Shown piece after piece: positions 11,582-23,700 of a stretch of DNA of 64,000 nt. Each line of letters begins with the position of its first letter. Positions within the stretch are counted from its first letter, which is position 1. The notes beneath the pieces are model-generated. The model was not told where the DNA came from, did not search any database, and was given only the letters and a program-made list of their open reading frames with translations. Source of the DNA: Lactarius indigo (Eukaryota; Basidiomycota; Agaricomycetes; Russulales; Russulaceae). A program made the translations under genes and the position numbers. The stretch lies in contig JAFKAC010000049.1 of the NCBI GenBank assembly GCA_025766275.1, positions 186,001-250,000 on the forward strand, in the 5' to 3' direction.

Positions 11582-13960
11582 CTAGTCATCCTTCTTCCCC
11601 GTGTCCCGAGGCGGCGGCGGAACCGCAAATCCACTCAATGGCGACCGCGGCGTGGGCGGGAAGTGACCAAAGGACGGTGTACCAAGTCCTGGCGTACCAA
11701 GTCCCGGAGCAGGCGAGCCCAGCGTAGCCGCCGTCGCCGGCGTGCGCAACCCACCACCGATGCCGCCGCCTGGTGACACCAGCCGGAACACCCCGGGCGA
11801 GAGCCCGAGCCCGGACGGCGTGCCGGGGTAGCCGCCGGATGCCGTGCGCCCAGAGAGAGGAGGCGGCACCGTGGCAGGCGAGTAGGGGGAGTACGGCAGC
11901 ATTGGGGAGCCCGCCGGCGAGTTGGCATAGCTCGACACACCGCTATAGGTCGAACTGTAGGGCGATCCACCCTCCGCCCAGCCGCCTGGACGCAACGATG
12001 CGTTGCTCGGCCGCGCCCGGAGGGCCCTGCCGGTCCATTTGCTGCGCAAGGCACTCTGTGACGAATCGGGAGTCGGGGCGATGCTACCTGTGTCGTCGGG
12101 CCCTGCGACGGCCAACATCATTCGGTCGGTTGCGCGGATGCCCCATGATGCGCACACGAATAGCCCGCGATCTCCCCGACACAGCTATCGTACAGATATG
12201 AGCCAGTGAGATAACGCGAAGTCGCGAACGGAAGACAGGTGACGCACCAGATGAAGAATTGGGCAAGCGTGGTGGTGCGCTGGATTAGGGTGAGACGGAC
12301 AGGCTCGATATCAAACTTGAAGAAGATCCCAGGGACCCCCTGTTACGCCCCACCGGCGTTAGTCCGACTTGGACTCAAGGAAGGCGTAATCGACTTAGCG
12401 AAGCAGGGGCGAATGGGGATCTTGTATCAACCCAACGCAAGCTGAACAGGGGCACTCTTGGCACACGCTGCAGCTAAGGTGAAGAAGTACTATCCCTCGG
12501 TGGATAGGAGCGGAAGTACTCTTAGTTCGAAGACTAAGGCAAGACGATTCAGATAGAAGGTGGATTGAAGAAGACCAAGATGGGGCTCTTGGTCTTCCGA
12601 GGCAGCTACTTATACAGATACACGCGGGCTTTAAAGCGCCGCTGGAACGGTAGGAAACCAATAGCGTAACTAGCTCGAACCCTAGTACAGCTATCCTAGG
12701 AATGAGTCATACACGAGCCACAATCACATGTGTACTACTATGATGACTGATACGATGTAAATGTCCATGACTAATACTATGAGTCGGTCCGTAGTCATAA
12801 CCGGTTGTGATCGTAACACCCCCGAATGGGGGCTGAGCTTCCGTTTGTAATGTGTGACACTATACTGATTTGTATGTAAAGGCGCCGTGCGTGGCGCAAC
12901 ATAGGTTGCCGGGACGACACGGAGATAATATTGATATGCGACAAATTCTACAAGGAAATCAGTAGGGTGACTCTTGGAAAGAGGTGGACGGACCATCGTG
13001 GGTGATTTCAAATGAATTGTCGAGAGGTTGGGTGATCTCTGGGAAATGCTTGCCGAAAGAAAACTCCGTGATAACGTGTGACAAGTTCATAACTGTGAGG
13101 TCTATGAAAATGAGCTCAACAAAGAGGAGAACAGTACATACGGCTGTGGTCAACATGAAGGGGATTGCTATAGCCATGACCGAGTGTAGTGATGTGGAGG
13201 TTTGCTGATCAAAGACGCATTGATGAAGGTCGCATTCGAATCACAGGGAAGCGCACCACTAATTCTCTTGACGGCAAGCGAGCCATAAATCCGGCACGCA
13301 CTACCGTCTCGAACATGATTGTAGGTAGGTTTGTACAAATCTTGCGAGCGGTGGAAGAAATCTGCGAGGAAACCACGCGACTTGCGAGACTCGGCAATTG
13401 CTTGCCGTGCGGTGAGGGCCTCGGCGTGTTCTCTAATTACAATATATGAGACCGGTCCAACCGAATTCCCACAGCGACTCACTTGAGTGTAGTAGCCTGT
13501 CCGATGTCAAACAGGGTCTGTACAAGGGTCAAGAAGTAAGTTGGAGTGTCGACGAAGTAAACGCTACGTACGCCGTCCCGGTGGAACCCCTTGCTGAGGT
13601 ATAATCTGTCACCAACAACGTCACGCAGGTCGACAGTCAAATCTGAGGATACATTCAGCATCTTGAGGACTTGCAGGGAGGTACGATACGCACATCTACA
13701 GGGCATATTGACGATCAAATCGACATTGACGTCCAAATAACTCGCGGGGGTGTGATCCACGCCAAACTCGTAATCTGGCCAGCCCCATACGAACTCGCCA
13801 AAATGACATTCGCGATGAGAAGAAGAGTGATGAGGGTAATAAAGAGAGTGAGGAAACCGCGCTCGCTTGAGCAACTGCGATATCAATTTGGTAAAGGCAT
13901 CAATCTCTCGAGGGAGGCAGATGCGACAGCGTCGATGTTGTCGAGGAGGGTCCGTTATGC
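11582..13960 (-). pseudogene. ERV41-like pseudogene, copy B, interrupted by a solo LTR
   Basis: Family landmarks occur in order. A hydrophobic stretch is followed by GEFVWGWPDYEFGVD (about 13760-13810), then V-D-L-R-D-V-V-G-D-R-L after a GT..AG intron. Then come LFDIGQATTLK, DGSACRIYGSLAVKR, FSFGKHFPEITQPLDNSFE, YQYYLRVVPATYVAPRTAPL and NQYSVTHY. A Pro/Gly/Ser-rich tail ends at 11582. This order matches fungal ERV41/ERGIC-type cargo proteins of COPII vesicles. The transmembrane stretch and the GEFVWGWPD stretch lie in different frames. The LTR at 12341-12818 sits inside the codons between S-P-H-S-G and P-G-I-F-F. It is not expected to make protein. Confidence 0.75.
12341..12818. mobile_element. 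Solo LTR, 478 bp, with CCCCC target duplication
   Basis: The insertion begins TGTTACG and ends CGTAACA, giving a 7-base terminal inverted repeat with the TG..CA ends of an LTR. It is flanked by CCCCC on both sides, while the unit near 46670 has a single CCCCC at the same place. No internal retrotransposon sequence remains, so LTR-LTR recombination is the likely history. The ends resemble many fungal Ty3/Gypsy LTRs, but the superfamily cannot be fixed without an internal region. Confidence 0.8.
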
Positions 13961-16308
13961 GGGTTCTTCGGACTGACTTCAAGGGGAGGGGGAAAGGGCA
14001 CTTTAGAAAGAAATATTGCAACGTTGAGCTGCGCGAGTTACGTGTTAATACACTTTAGGCTAATATAGCAGGACTCCGCAACCACGCACCCTTTCAAGGC
14101 CGTCTGTCACCCACTTCCCCCATCAAATGGTGGGTAAAATTAACACAACTCGCTACGAGTCATATCACCCGCATCGCCTCGACGACACAGAGCTGGTCGC
14201 AACTAGATAGAGGATGTCGATCGCCATGTCGGGTTAGACGCTAGCCGACCTGTGATCCGCGTATGAGACCATGAAGGACGAGATCATAAGAGGTGTGGTG
14301 TGCAGGCCGAGGATTTGGGTAATCAGGCACAATGCATAGCGAAGTGATGGTTTGCAAATTAACGAATGAGATGAAGGAGATATTGCAACCAGTAGAGGCG
14401 CACCTGACTCGTACAGCTACCTGATGGTTTTGCAGCTTCCGAAATCATCGATAAGAATCCAGCGATACGTGAACGATCCAAATCCGAACGCAACGCGATT
14501 GTGGTTATGTTGATCGCCATACCAGCTCATTGGGCGCGTATCCATCATGGTGCGGGTCCCACGGTCACCCAGGGCGAAAGGTTCGAGCCGGCCATGAAGA
14601 GGGGGAAAGTAAGATAGACGAGGAGGAGGTGATGTGAGAAAGAGCAGCTAGAGTGCGTGCTGTCGTCGCTTGGGGAGACGAGCGTCGACCCAATCCAGCC
14701 AGAGACGGATGACCCAATTCGTTCTCACACCAGCCACTGACTTCCGCTCCGTCGGCTCTTCCCTGCTCCCATTCGACGATGTCCCTGTTTTGGGACCAAA
14801 CTCACCGAAACTATGGCGTGCACAAATCCTTTCTTGACCGTCTGCTCTCTGTGGCAACCCAACATGAGGGCTTTGGCCAATTTCATTTTGCCAGTGGTCA
14901 TTCACACATCCAAACTGTCTGATGCGCTTTCCAAGAACGCCAGCTACTGTGCTGGCTTTAGGTCAGTGATACAAGGCATGACTCCTTTGGCCCCACCTCC
15001 CCGCCCTAGCGCGCAGCCCTCCTCTCTCTGAAATACACATACGTGTACCCTAGCCTCCCAGGTTCATCCTCTCCTGACAGACCTCGTACCCCTTATGCCT
15101 GTCCGTATGGAACGACGGTCCTTGAAGTTCTCATATACCTCGGGATTCTTCCTTAATGGTATGTTGCATATACTCGCTACTTCTCTCTCCGTCTTGGTTC
15201 TGATCAAGCCTTAGAGGACTTCCCATGTTCGTGTGCCCGGCAGTTTCTCGGGTGCATATGTCATAACCACGCGCAAGGGTCGCTAAGCACCAAGAGGCTC
15301 GTTCCATCCACCCAGCAGAAGTATCTTATATCTGCGCTCTTTGCGTGGCTCGACATTACGCGACACACCTTCAAACAATCTCACAGATTGAGCTTCAGCT
15401 ATTTTGGTCTAGCCCTCAACTTCCTCGTCCTTCGCTTTGTTCACCATGGAAACACCCATTCACACCACGCATGCTGTCGCTGTCCGAGTTAAGCATACTC
15501 TGGGTCACACAACCTACTCCCGCTTCCGCGCGTGACATTTGGTAACGACCATCTTCGGTTTGCGATCGTACGTCCCCATTGGCGCATACATCCACTGGCA
15601 CTCTCAGCATCTAACACAGTTTCTACTGCCATGGTATTTCTTTTTCCCGTGGGCACTCGCGGACAAATTCGATTCGGCTGGGAATATGGCACACTTCATT
15701 GCCGACGCTAATTATTCGGCGCTCAGTTTCTGGCGCACGTGACACCGGCACTTATCCGCAGTAGCGCCTTCACATCCGTTGTTATTTGGCACGACCTGGG
15801 CTCATGGCTCTTAGAATAGGCTTGTCCTTCGCACTATTCATACCCCCAGAAGTTGTGACGAAGGAGGCGCTATGGTCGTCGTTGATACGTATGCGTGCGC
15901 CTGCTTCGTTTGCGGGGCTAGCGAAAGGATGCTCTATTGTTGTCTCATGTTCTCACGCAGTTAGAGGACAACCCCCACATGTATGCGGCTTCGGGGTGTT
16001 CAACTTTTGATTAATGGAGGGTGCAAAGCCGGTCATGTTTGTTCTCAGCGTTGACGATGCGTGATACTTTACGCACGAGCTGATTAGAAGCCGAGCAGAC
16101 ACGCGGATATGTCTCTTCGGCCTCCGGCCTTGTTGATTGTAATGCGCACGTACAGGCACTAGCTCCTTATTTGGAACTTGTGCGTGTCTGTTCGTCAGCG
16201 TACAACTCATGTTCGAGGGCTGGTACGGCCTTCTTAGACGTCCGTGGAGGTACCGCTGACTGGTCTTTAAGGAGAAGGAACCAGAGCGCCGGAGGAGACA
16301 GCGCCAAT
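13961..16308. repeat. Unit spacer in unit 1, up to the Harbinger insertion
   Basis: This is a copy of the spacer at 2681-6184 without the Helitron-like insertion but with the 117-bp insertion. The plus-strand frame corresponding to 3501-4109 is interrupted by a stop near 15155. A short plus-strand frame at 15539-15742 recurs at 4103-4306 with few changes. Its amino-acid pattern is hydrophobic but not recognised. No gene is supported. Confidence 0.45.
14528..14644. mobile_element. 117-bp insertion flanked by CAGCT, copy 1
   Basis: Present at the same place in three units and absent from unit 0. CAGCT stands on each side (14523-14527 and 14645-14649) and only once at the empty site. It has no terminal inverted repeat or poly(A). 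It includes GGTTCGAGCC near the middle, which resembles a Pol III B-box, so a SINE remnant is possible. A deletion in unit 0 between CAGCT repeats explains the data equally well. Confidence 0.4.
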
Positions 16309-16598
16309 AGGGTCTTTCAAAGTTCCCCTTATTTGTCCTATTAATGTACTTCATTATTCCGTCATTAATTTCGAAAAAGGAGATAAAAATGGGTCAAATA
16401 ATGGGATTTTTCGTGTTAAGGATGCGACGTGCTCCTTTTTCACCCCATACCATTATTCCTGTTCCATGAAAATTTTGATCGGAGTTTTATTTTACAGTGC
16501 ACAGATGCGAGCTAGTACGTATCAAACTGCTCTGTTCGATTTTGCTTGCGTGGTGCTTTCTTTGCCCACTGATTTCCTTCCATCGCCCACCCACACTC

Positions 16599-18142
16599 AT
16601 GCGAGGGAAAACCACCACCACCACAGCCAAACAACCGACTACCAAGCCAAAGCGTGCCACCAAACAGAGCAAACGGCCTGCTGCGACACCCGGGGTTGAC
16701 GATGATACCCCAGCAACCGAAAAAGTGTCCCGAGTACAGTGGGACGACCTCCGCACTGACCGGCTTGTCGACTGGCTGGAGGACAACCCTGAAGACCGTC
16801 AAAAGCTCTTCTCAGATTCGTCACATGACGCGAAGAAAGAAAACCAGTCACGTCGTGTGGCCAAGGGCTCAAAGTCCACCTTCCATGTCAAGATGGCCGA
16901 ATACATCTTCTCTGTGGACGTAGATGCCAGGGTTCGTGCTGATGTGAAGGACGACGTCAAGAAGTACTCCAAGGCAGTTGAGAACCGGATCACTTAGTAA
17001 GTCGTGTTATCTTTTTGAGGATGGAGTAGTCGTGCTGATATCTTGCAAAGTTTGAAGCGCAAATACCGTGAATTCACACAGGCACTTGGGAGAACGGGTG
17101 CAGGACTAACGGTTGAAGAGATCCAGAAGGACAGTAACCTAAGCAACGTCCTAGGTGTGTTGCACATTGTCTACCATCTCTGCTCACTAATTAGATGACC
17201 CTTAGACAAACTTTTGGTTGATTTTCCTGTCTGGGAACACTTGCACGGGTTTTGGTGCACACTCCCAAGTTTCAACCCTCACGTTGTATCATCTGAGCCT
17301 GGCCAAGATCTTGAAGGTGATGCTATTGGGGTCCTGTTTGGAAACAAGGATGAGGCAGAAGATGGCGCCGGTGCTGGTGCCGGTGAAATGGATGAGCCCG
17401 ATGACTTGTGGGAGAAGGATGACGTGCTTCTCGATGGCGAGGAGCATGTGGGCTGTGAAGCCAGCAAGTCAGAGGTGTGCAGCATTCGGCGTTCTGTTGT
17501 AGATCCATTTAACCAGATATCGTGTTACAGGACTCTACACTGGGTGCTACAGAAAAAGACCCCGGGCCCGCGCAACTAGTACGTGCTAGTAGCCCTGTTA
17601 CCTCTAAGCCATTTCCCTTGGACCACTGTCGAACACCGTCAGTATCCAGCTCAGCTGGCCAGAGTTTGAAGAGTGGACCGGCAACGGCCAGAAAGGTATC
17701 TGGCAAGCGTTCACGCATCAAAAATTTGCTGGAGGTGTCGCTTACCGAGAACACCAAGCTGCTGGAGCTCGCAAAGGGATCGTTCGATTTGAAGACTGCA
17801 AACATCGCTGCAAAGCGTCAGAAGATGGTGTTGAGGGCTGAGCAGGAGCGTGAAAGCCAGCGGTATGCTGCTGAGGAGAGGGCTCTTGTGATCAAGGAGA
17901 GGATGCAAGAGAAGGAGTTCGAACACCGGGAGCGGGTGCTGAAGCTTGAACTCGAGCTGGCTCGACTCAAGGCTCAGCAGGTACAGCAAGGCGCCATACC
18001 ATCACCTGCTCACAGCAGCACCACATTTTCTCTGGGATTGGGTGGTCTTGGGAACCCTCAAGCGGACATATACACAACACCAGACAGCTTCGACAACTTT
18101 GTGTTCCCCGTGCAGCCCTCGACTGCTATGCAGAGCCCCTGA
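16599..18142 (+). CDS. Harbinger accessory DNA-binding (Myb/SANT-like) protein, 460 aa
   Basis: Four exons join in frame (16599-16996, 17051-17154, 17206-17474, 17531-18142; 1383 bases). The N-terminus is basic, followed by a trihelix/Myb-like part with WDDLRTDRLVDWLEDNP and FHVKMAEYIF. An acidic middle follows, then basic nuclear-localisation-like GKRSRIK, and a charged coiled coil of about 90 residues rich in Glu/Arg/Lys. The tail is low in complexity. Harbinger elements typically need such a partner to bring the transposase to the nucleus and ends. The gene has no lesion. The fold is an inference from context and pattern, not a confident domain match. Confidence 0.75.
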
Positions 18143-18262
18143 TTCTGAAGCGTGGGGATCGATTTCGAGCCACGCATCCACACTTTGATACGCGTACTTT
18201 AATTCCACACTACTACTGACTTTCGTATATCACTACAACTAAAACATGGCCCAATCACAAAT

Positions 18263-19832
18263 CTACCGTCGTTCTGCTCCACTGTGTGCACTTTCAAACA
18301 ACCGTGTCATAAGATGGCGGCGAAAGCGTTGACCTTCCGTCTCAACTCGCCGGTGTGCCTGCTGCAGCTCGTCATCACTATCTTCAAGTTCCCCCTCTGA
18401 GGCACCATAGTACACCGGCATGTGCTGTCCTCCAACTTCATAAAGGTGTTCATGAAATTCCACATCGAAGGTACCTTCCTCAAGTCGGAGTATGAGGTTG
18501 TGGAGGATGATACATGACCGGACGAAGATTATGGCCCACTTATGATGCTTTGGTGATGAAATTTGTATTCGCAGTTCGCGTAACGCCTGGAAACGTCCCT
18601 TGAGAAGCCTGATGGCATGCTCAGAACGGATGCGAATCTGGTACACCGTATGAGCTTGATTAGATGAAAAAGTAGTCATCTTACCCGGGATACATGGTAG
18701 TTGTATGTCCGTTGATCAGCTGTTAGCTCTCCTCCAATCGGTTTCTTGAACGGTGAGACAGACCAAGTCTCCGATGGATAAGCGGAGTCTGCCCACATCC
18801 ACTCACCTGGGGCAAGAACGCGCTCGTGCTCCTTGAAGATGCGAGTGCTCCGGAAGGACCAGGAATCGTGAACACTGCCAGTATGCCCCACGGCATAGTC
18901 GACAATTCGTAAGGAGTCTGGCAGTGTGACAAGCTAGCACAAAGTCAGCTCGGATCCAAAGCTCTTAAAAAAAGCTTGACGCTGGCACACACCTGACAGT
19001 CGATCAAGTAGTCCTTATTTTTGTCAAACCAGGTATCGCCATGGAGGCCGGGACGTTGGAAGAGCGGAAACTTCATACCATCCACCATAAGATACCCGTT
19101 GCTCCACTCTGGGCAAACCTGCTTGGCCACCCAAGCCTTTGCGCTTTCCTTCTCGTCCAGGGATGGTAAGTGGACGGCTTCATCGTGCAACGAGAGTAAG
19201 GCGAGCATGACCCTGTTCGTGCAATTAACAACGGTCCCTGGGCTGACACCGGCCCAGTGCCCTATCGCCTCGGGGCTTGCCGCATTTCCATAGTGGCCAG
19301 CACGGTAGAGAAAGATGGCGAGTTGGATGGAAATGGGCTTCTGGGGGACGTTGGAGTTGTTGTTGAATATGGGGTGTTCGCGGATCATCTCAACAAGCCC
19401 ATCGAATGTGTTGGGGTCAACACGAACCTTGCGTCGGTATTGGTCAACATTTCCCTCACGCCAGTCTTGAAGGAGATGGATCTGAGCGGTCTTCTTGACC
19501 TTGGGGTTGTCTCGCAAAACCCTTGACTTGAGGATATCGTATCAGAGTTGATGGAGCTCAGCTTGCATATTCGAATATAAAACCTCCTCTACATCGGAGA
19601 GGGGAAGAGACAGGTGGGAGTCGTCATCTGATGAGAGTGACAAGAAGCTGCTGAAGCTAGAGATGGAGGACACCTCCAAATCCGAGTTGGCGTCTGAGGC
19701 AGAGGCTGGTGTGACAGCAAGTTCAACACCAGAGTCTTCAAGGTATTTTTGAAGGCACGCTCGTTTGAACGAGTGGTCAATGTCATCGAGTTCATCAAGG
19801 AGCCTACAGTGAAGAGGGATGGATGGCATATC
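18263..19832 (-). pseudogene. PIF/Harbinger DDE transposase with one in-frame TGA
   Basis: Three exons (18993-19832, 18685-18933, 18637-18263) give 488 codons with consistent phase. Catalytic residues are visible in MVDGMKFPLFQRPGLHGD (first D), MWADSAYP (second D) and RSEHAIRLLKGRF (E). The region GHYGNAASPEAIGHWAGVS is the helix-turn-helix type segment of the family. The only fault is TGA at 19544-19542, between an acidic N-terminal part and the conserved core. CGA to TGA by one C-to-T change would explain it. Readthrough or a hidden intron is possible. The most likely state is a recently disabled copy. Confidence 0.8.
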
Positions 19833-20133
19833 ACACTGGTAGGTAACGATGAGGGCACCAGGTGATGGGACAACAGTGAACTGGTAAGGCGGAGATTGAA
19901 AAAGCGCCACCCTGCCGAAAGGATCCCAAAGCCTCAAGGGAGCAAAATTAAGTCATTAAGCATCCAATTAACAAGTTTTTTGGGGGGGGTGGTTTCAAAG
20001 TTGACCATTATTGGTCAATTATTTACTTCATTATTTCTCACATTAATCCAAAAATGGCACTAAATTTTCGATTAATGGTCGCTTAATGGGTCCAATAAGG
20101 GACCGAAATAAGGGTACTTTGAAAGACCCTAAT

Positions 20134-20723
20134 GTCGAATGATGTTACTTCATTGAGGTGTAGACATTCGCGTACCTTACATTCCCTCTTCGACATTTCA
20201 GGCATGCCAGGCAGTCATGCGTATGTCCGAGATCCAGGAACAAATGCGAGGTAAAATAGGACGATTGGAAGACGCGAGCAAATCAAGGCTTCCTTCGGAA
20301 TGGCGGCACGAGGCAGGCCACGTTCTCAATCTCAAGAACGCCTCGAGGCTTATCGATACGAAACCTCAGCATAATCGGACTACCGGTCCCCAGAATACAC
20401 TCTTTGTGTCATTTGTGTCTTGGAGTTTGTGGACGATGCTGCGACACGCTTTACATGTACCCCTCTGGTTTTGTAGTATGCTTGCGCACAACGTCGTTCT
20501 CAAGTGCTCGCTGTAGGAGTCCCGGGGGCACGGATCGACTTAACCGACATGATTGGTTTGACTCCAGGTTTACAGGAAGACGATGCATCAATGTCATGAA
20601 CGACTGACGTGAGGTCGCAAAGATCGCTGGTAATTCAAAACTACCGTATTCTCGATCGTACTAGTGGATAAAACATGAATCGGGGGTCCAAGTAACTTCG
20701 TAATTCAGTAGATGTAATTCAGT
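20134..20723. repeat. Unit spacer between Harbinger element and NLR gene 2
   Basis: This continues the duplicated spacer interrupted by the Harbinger insertion and matches 5590-6184. No gene is seen. Confidence 0.45.
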
Positions 20724-23700
20724 TCAAGTCGCGCCATGCTCTATCAGTAATTGTATCACACTATGCTTCCCCTCTATACGTGCCGCTCGGAGTGGCGTCA
20801 TCCCGTAATTGCCAACTATGTTGACATCTGCCCCCCGTTCGATTAGCAGCCGTACAACCTCGGAGTGCCCCTCGTTTGACGCGTGGTGTAATGGGGTGAA
20901 GCGACGGTAATCTTTCGTGTCGACATGGGCACCGCGATCGAGTAACAACCGAGCGATGTCGGGATGTCCGCAACCAGACGACGCGTGTAGCGGAGTATAA
21001 CCGTACTTGTCACGACAATTCACGTCTGCGCCACGATCAATCAGTAGCCGTGCAACCTCCAATCTTCCGTTTACCGAAGCCACATCTAATGCGGTTTCGC
21101 GGTCGGAGTTCCGAGAATTGACATCAATCCCACCATCCAGCAAAGATTCAATGACCGTCAACCGTCCTCGTGCCGATGCAACATGCAGGCTCATCTCGTC
21201 TTCGCTATTGAAGGTGTCTTTGTCACTGGTACTTCCGCCATTTGTATCTTCTGACAATAACTCATCGACATCTGAACCATCCTGACATCCCGCTTCCGGT
21301 GGGGCCAAACCCATGCGCTCGGCCAGAAACCTTGCGACCTCGACCTTCCTGAGGCGTGACGCCATGTCGAAGAGGCATTCGTCATGGCGATCGCGCACAT
21401 TAGCATCCGCTCCGGACTCCAGTAACAGCTTCACAACATCCAGATGACCCCCTCGAGCCGCTGCGTGTAATGGTGTCCGGCCTTCGCTGTCTCTTGCGCC
21501 CACACTTGAGCCACGCTTGATGAGGAAACCCGCGACATCAAGCTTTCCATTACCCGATGCGCGATGTAACGGTGTTTTCTGTGAGCTGGTTTGTTTATCG
21601 ACGTCTGCGCCTCGGTCGACTAGCAACTCCGCGACCTCGAGATGTCCATTGGCTGATGCGTCATGAAGCGGAGACGAAAGGTCATCATCCTCGGCATTCA
21701 CATCCGCTCCACGCTCAATGAGGAAAGTAGCGACATCGAGCTTCCCGCCGCCTGATGCGACCTGCAAGGGAGTCTTCTCATCTTCATTCCGCACATCGAT
21801 GTCTACGCCGACTCCAAGCAGTATTTCCACGAGGTCGAGGAGTCCGTATCGCGATGCATGGTGCAATGGAGTCAGGCCGTCCCAATCTTTAAACGTAAGG
21901 TTTGCACGATGCTCGATTAAGAAGCGCGCCACTTCGAATTTTCTGTAGCGCAGTGCTCGGTGTAGTGGTGTTTCTCCGTGCCGGTCCGTCTTATCCAGGG
22001 CTGAACCGCGTTGGATCAGTGGCCGAACAATGTCGAGGTATCCTGCGGATGATGCCAGATGCAACGGAGTCTGGAGATTTTCGTCCTGCACATTTGGATC
22101 GGCACCGTTAACAAGTAAGTCCTGGACAATATTGAGATGCCCATGTTTTGACGCCTGGTGTAATGGTGTTGACTGATCGTTATCACGGGACGCTACATCC
22201 GCACCACTCTTGATTAAAATACGAACAACCTCTGCATGTTTAAATTGTGATGCCATCGCCAATGCGGTTTGACCTCCTTCGTCGCGCGAATCTAAGGATG
22301 CGCGGCAATCAAGCAAATATTTCACGACGTCTAGATGCCCTAACCTTGATGCGGCTTGCAACGGGGATGCGGAAGCTTCATCCTGGGAATCTATATGTGC
22401 CCCACGCTCTACCAGCAGCTGGCAAACCTCCAGTGCACCACAATATGCCGCCAAAAACAATGGAGTCGAGTCTGTTTCGCCGGTCCGGGTAACATTAATG
22501 TCTGCTTGGTGCTCGAGTAACAATCGCACTGCGTCGCGATCACCGTTCATTGCTGCGCTGTGCAATGGACTGCTCCCGTCCATACCCGGGGCGTTGACAT
22601 CCGCGCCATGCCGAAGTAGTGCACGAACAACATCAAACTCTCGCTTGACGACTGCAGCAAACAAGGGGGTCACGTAGCGACCGCCCTTGTCATTGATATA
22701 ATCTGGGCAGGTGACTGCGAGGTGTTCTACAATGCGGAGAAAACCACAGAGTGAAGCGTAGTATAATGGAGATCCCTCTGGTTCCTTCGGACGCGCAGTT
22801 GCGATATGTTCTTCCCAGGGATAATCAAGGTCGTACATCCAGATCCATGCCGCAAAAGATGGCATGTTCTGGTCAAAGAGACGCAACATGAGATCCTGGA
22901 TATCTAACGACACGGTCCCAAATTTGGCATGCTCGACCCAGTGCCGGGCCGCGTAGATGGTAAGCGGTTGCTTTTCCACCACACTCTTGTCGACTTGGTC
23001 ATCAAGGCTGAGCAAGACGCTGAGGCAAGCTCGCGCGAGAGTGGTGTGTGCAGAATGAGGGAGGACATGGTATCGAGAGAGACGGTCTCCTGCCTTGGCA
23101 AGGCGGTCAGATTCCAGAAACTCCCTGACCGTGAAATGCGCAAATTGAACGACTGGGAAACCATCTACATTGACGACAGTGATTAGACTGGAACAGGTCG
23201 ATATCAAGGATTTCTGCGCGTCCTCAGAGCGCCAATCTATCTGGTCTTCTGAATCACCTTCGACGTCAAATAGAATGGCAAGGACGTCTGCGAGCTCTGC
23301 AAGGCGAAGTGGGCGGATGGAGACGCAGAGGCACTGAAAAAGGCAGCGGGCGTATTCTTCGCTGTCCTTGTCGATGCCCAACAAGATACGCTCATATGTT
23401 TCATCCAATGTCTGAGGCAATTCCTTCAGTGCCCGCGCGATTGTTCCCGGAATGCGGAGACGCAACGCTTCCAGTTGACAAAACACCCATCGAAACCTAT
23501 GGTAAAATGATAAATAGTTAAGAGTTAGTGATAACGATTACTTACATCCCGTCGGCCTTCTCAGAGATCGTATCGATAACCAGTTTCTTATCCTCCGCTC
23601 TCCATTTTCGCATCTTGCGGTCCGAATGAACAACATGGGTGACGTAGTCAGTTATATCCTGCTTTTGACCGTCTTCTTCATGAAGAGAAACAGAATGAGA

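Larger units (their letters stand above)
16309..20130. mobile_element. PIF/Harbinger DNA transposon, 3822 bp
   Basis: The ends are inverted copies of AGGGTCTTTCAAAGT (15 bases exact, with looser similarity for about 15 more). AAT occurs on each side (16306-16308 and 20131-20133), and the sister units near 5590 and 34645 have one AAT there. The element carries two convergent genes: a DNA-binding partner on the plus strand and a DDE transposase on the minus strand, the standard Harbinger pair. The 3-base duplication fits the superfamily, although its usual sequence is TWA. Confidence 0.88.

Noticed and set aside
11582..13960. Functional ERV41 gene
   Set aside because: The conserved blocks lie in different frames and a solo LTR sits in an exon. 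The other copies carry stops and deletions.
14528..14644. tRNA gene or clear SINE from the GGTTCGAGCC stretch
   Set aside because: No cloverleaf or A-box at the right distance was found, and two of three copies have GGCTCGAGCC instead. Left as an unclassified insertion.
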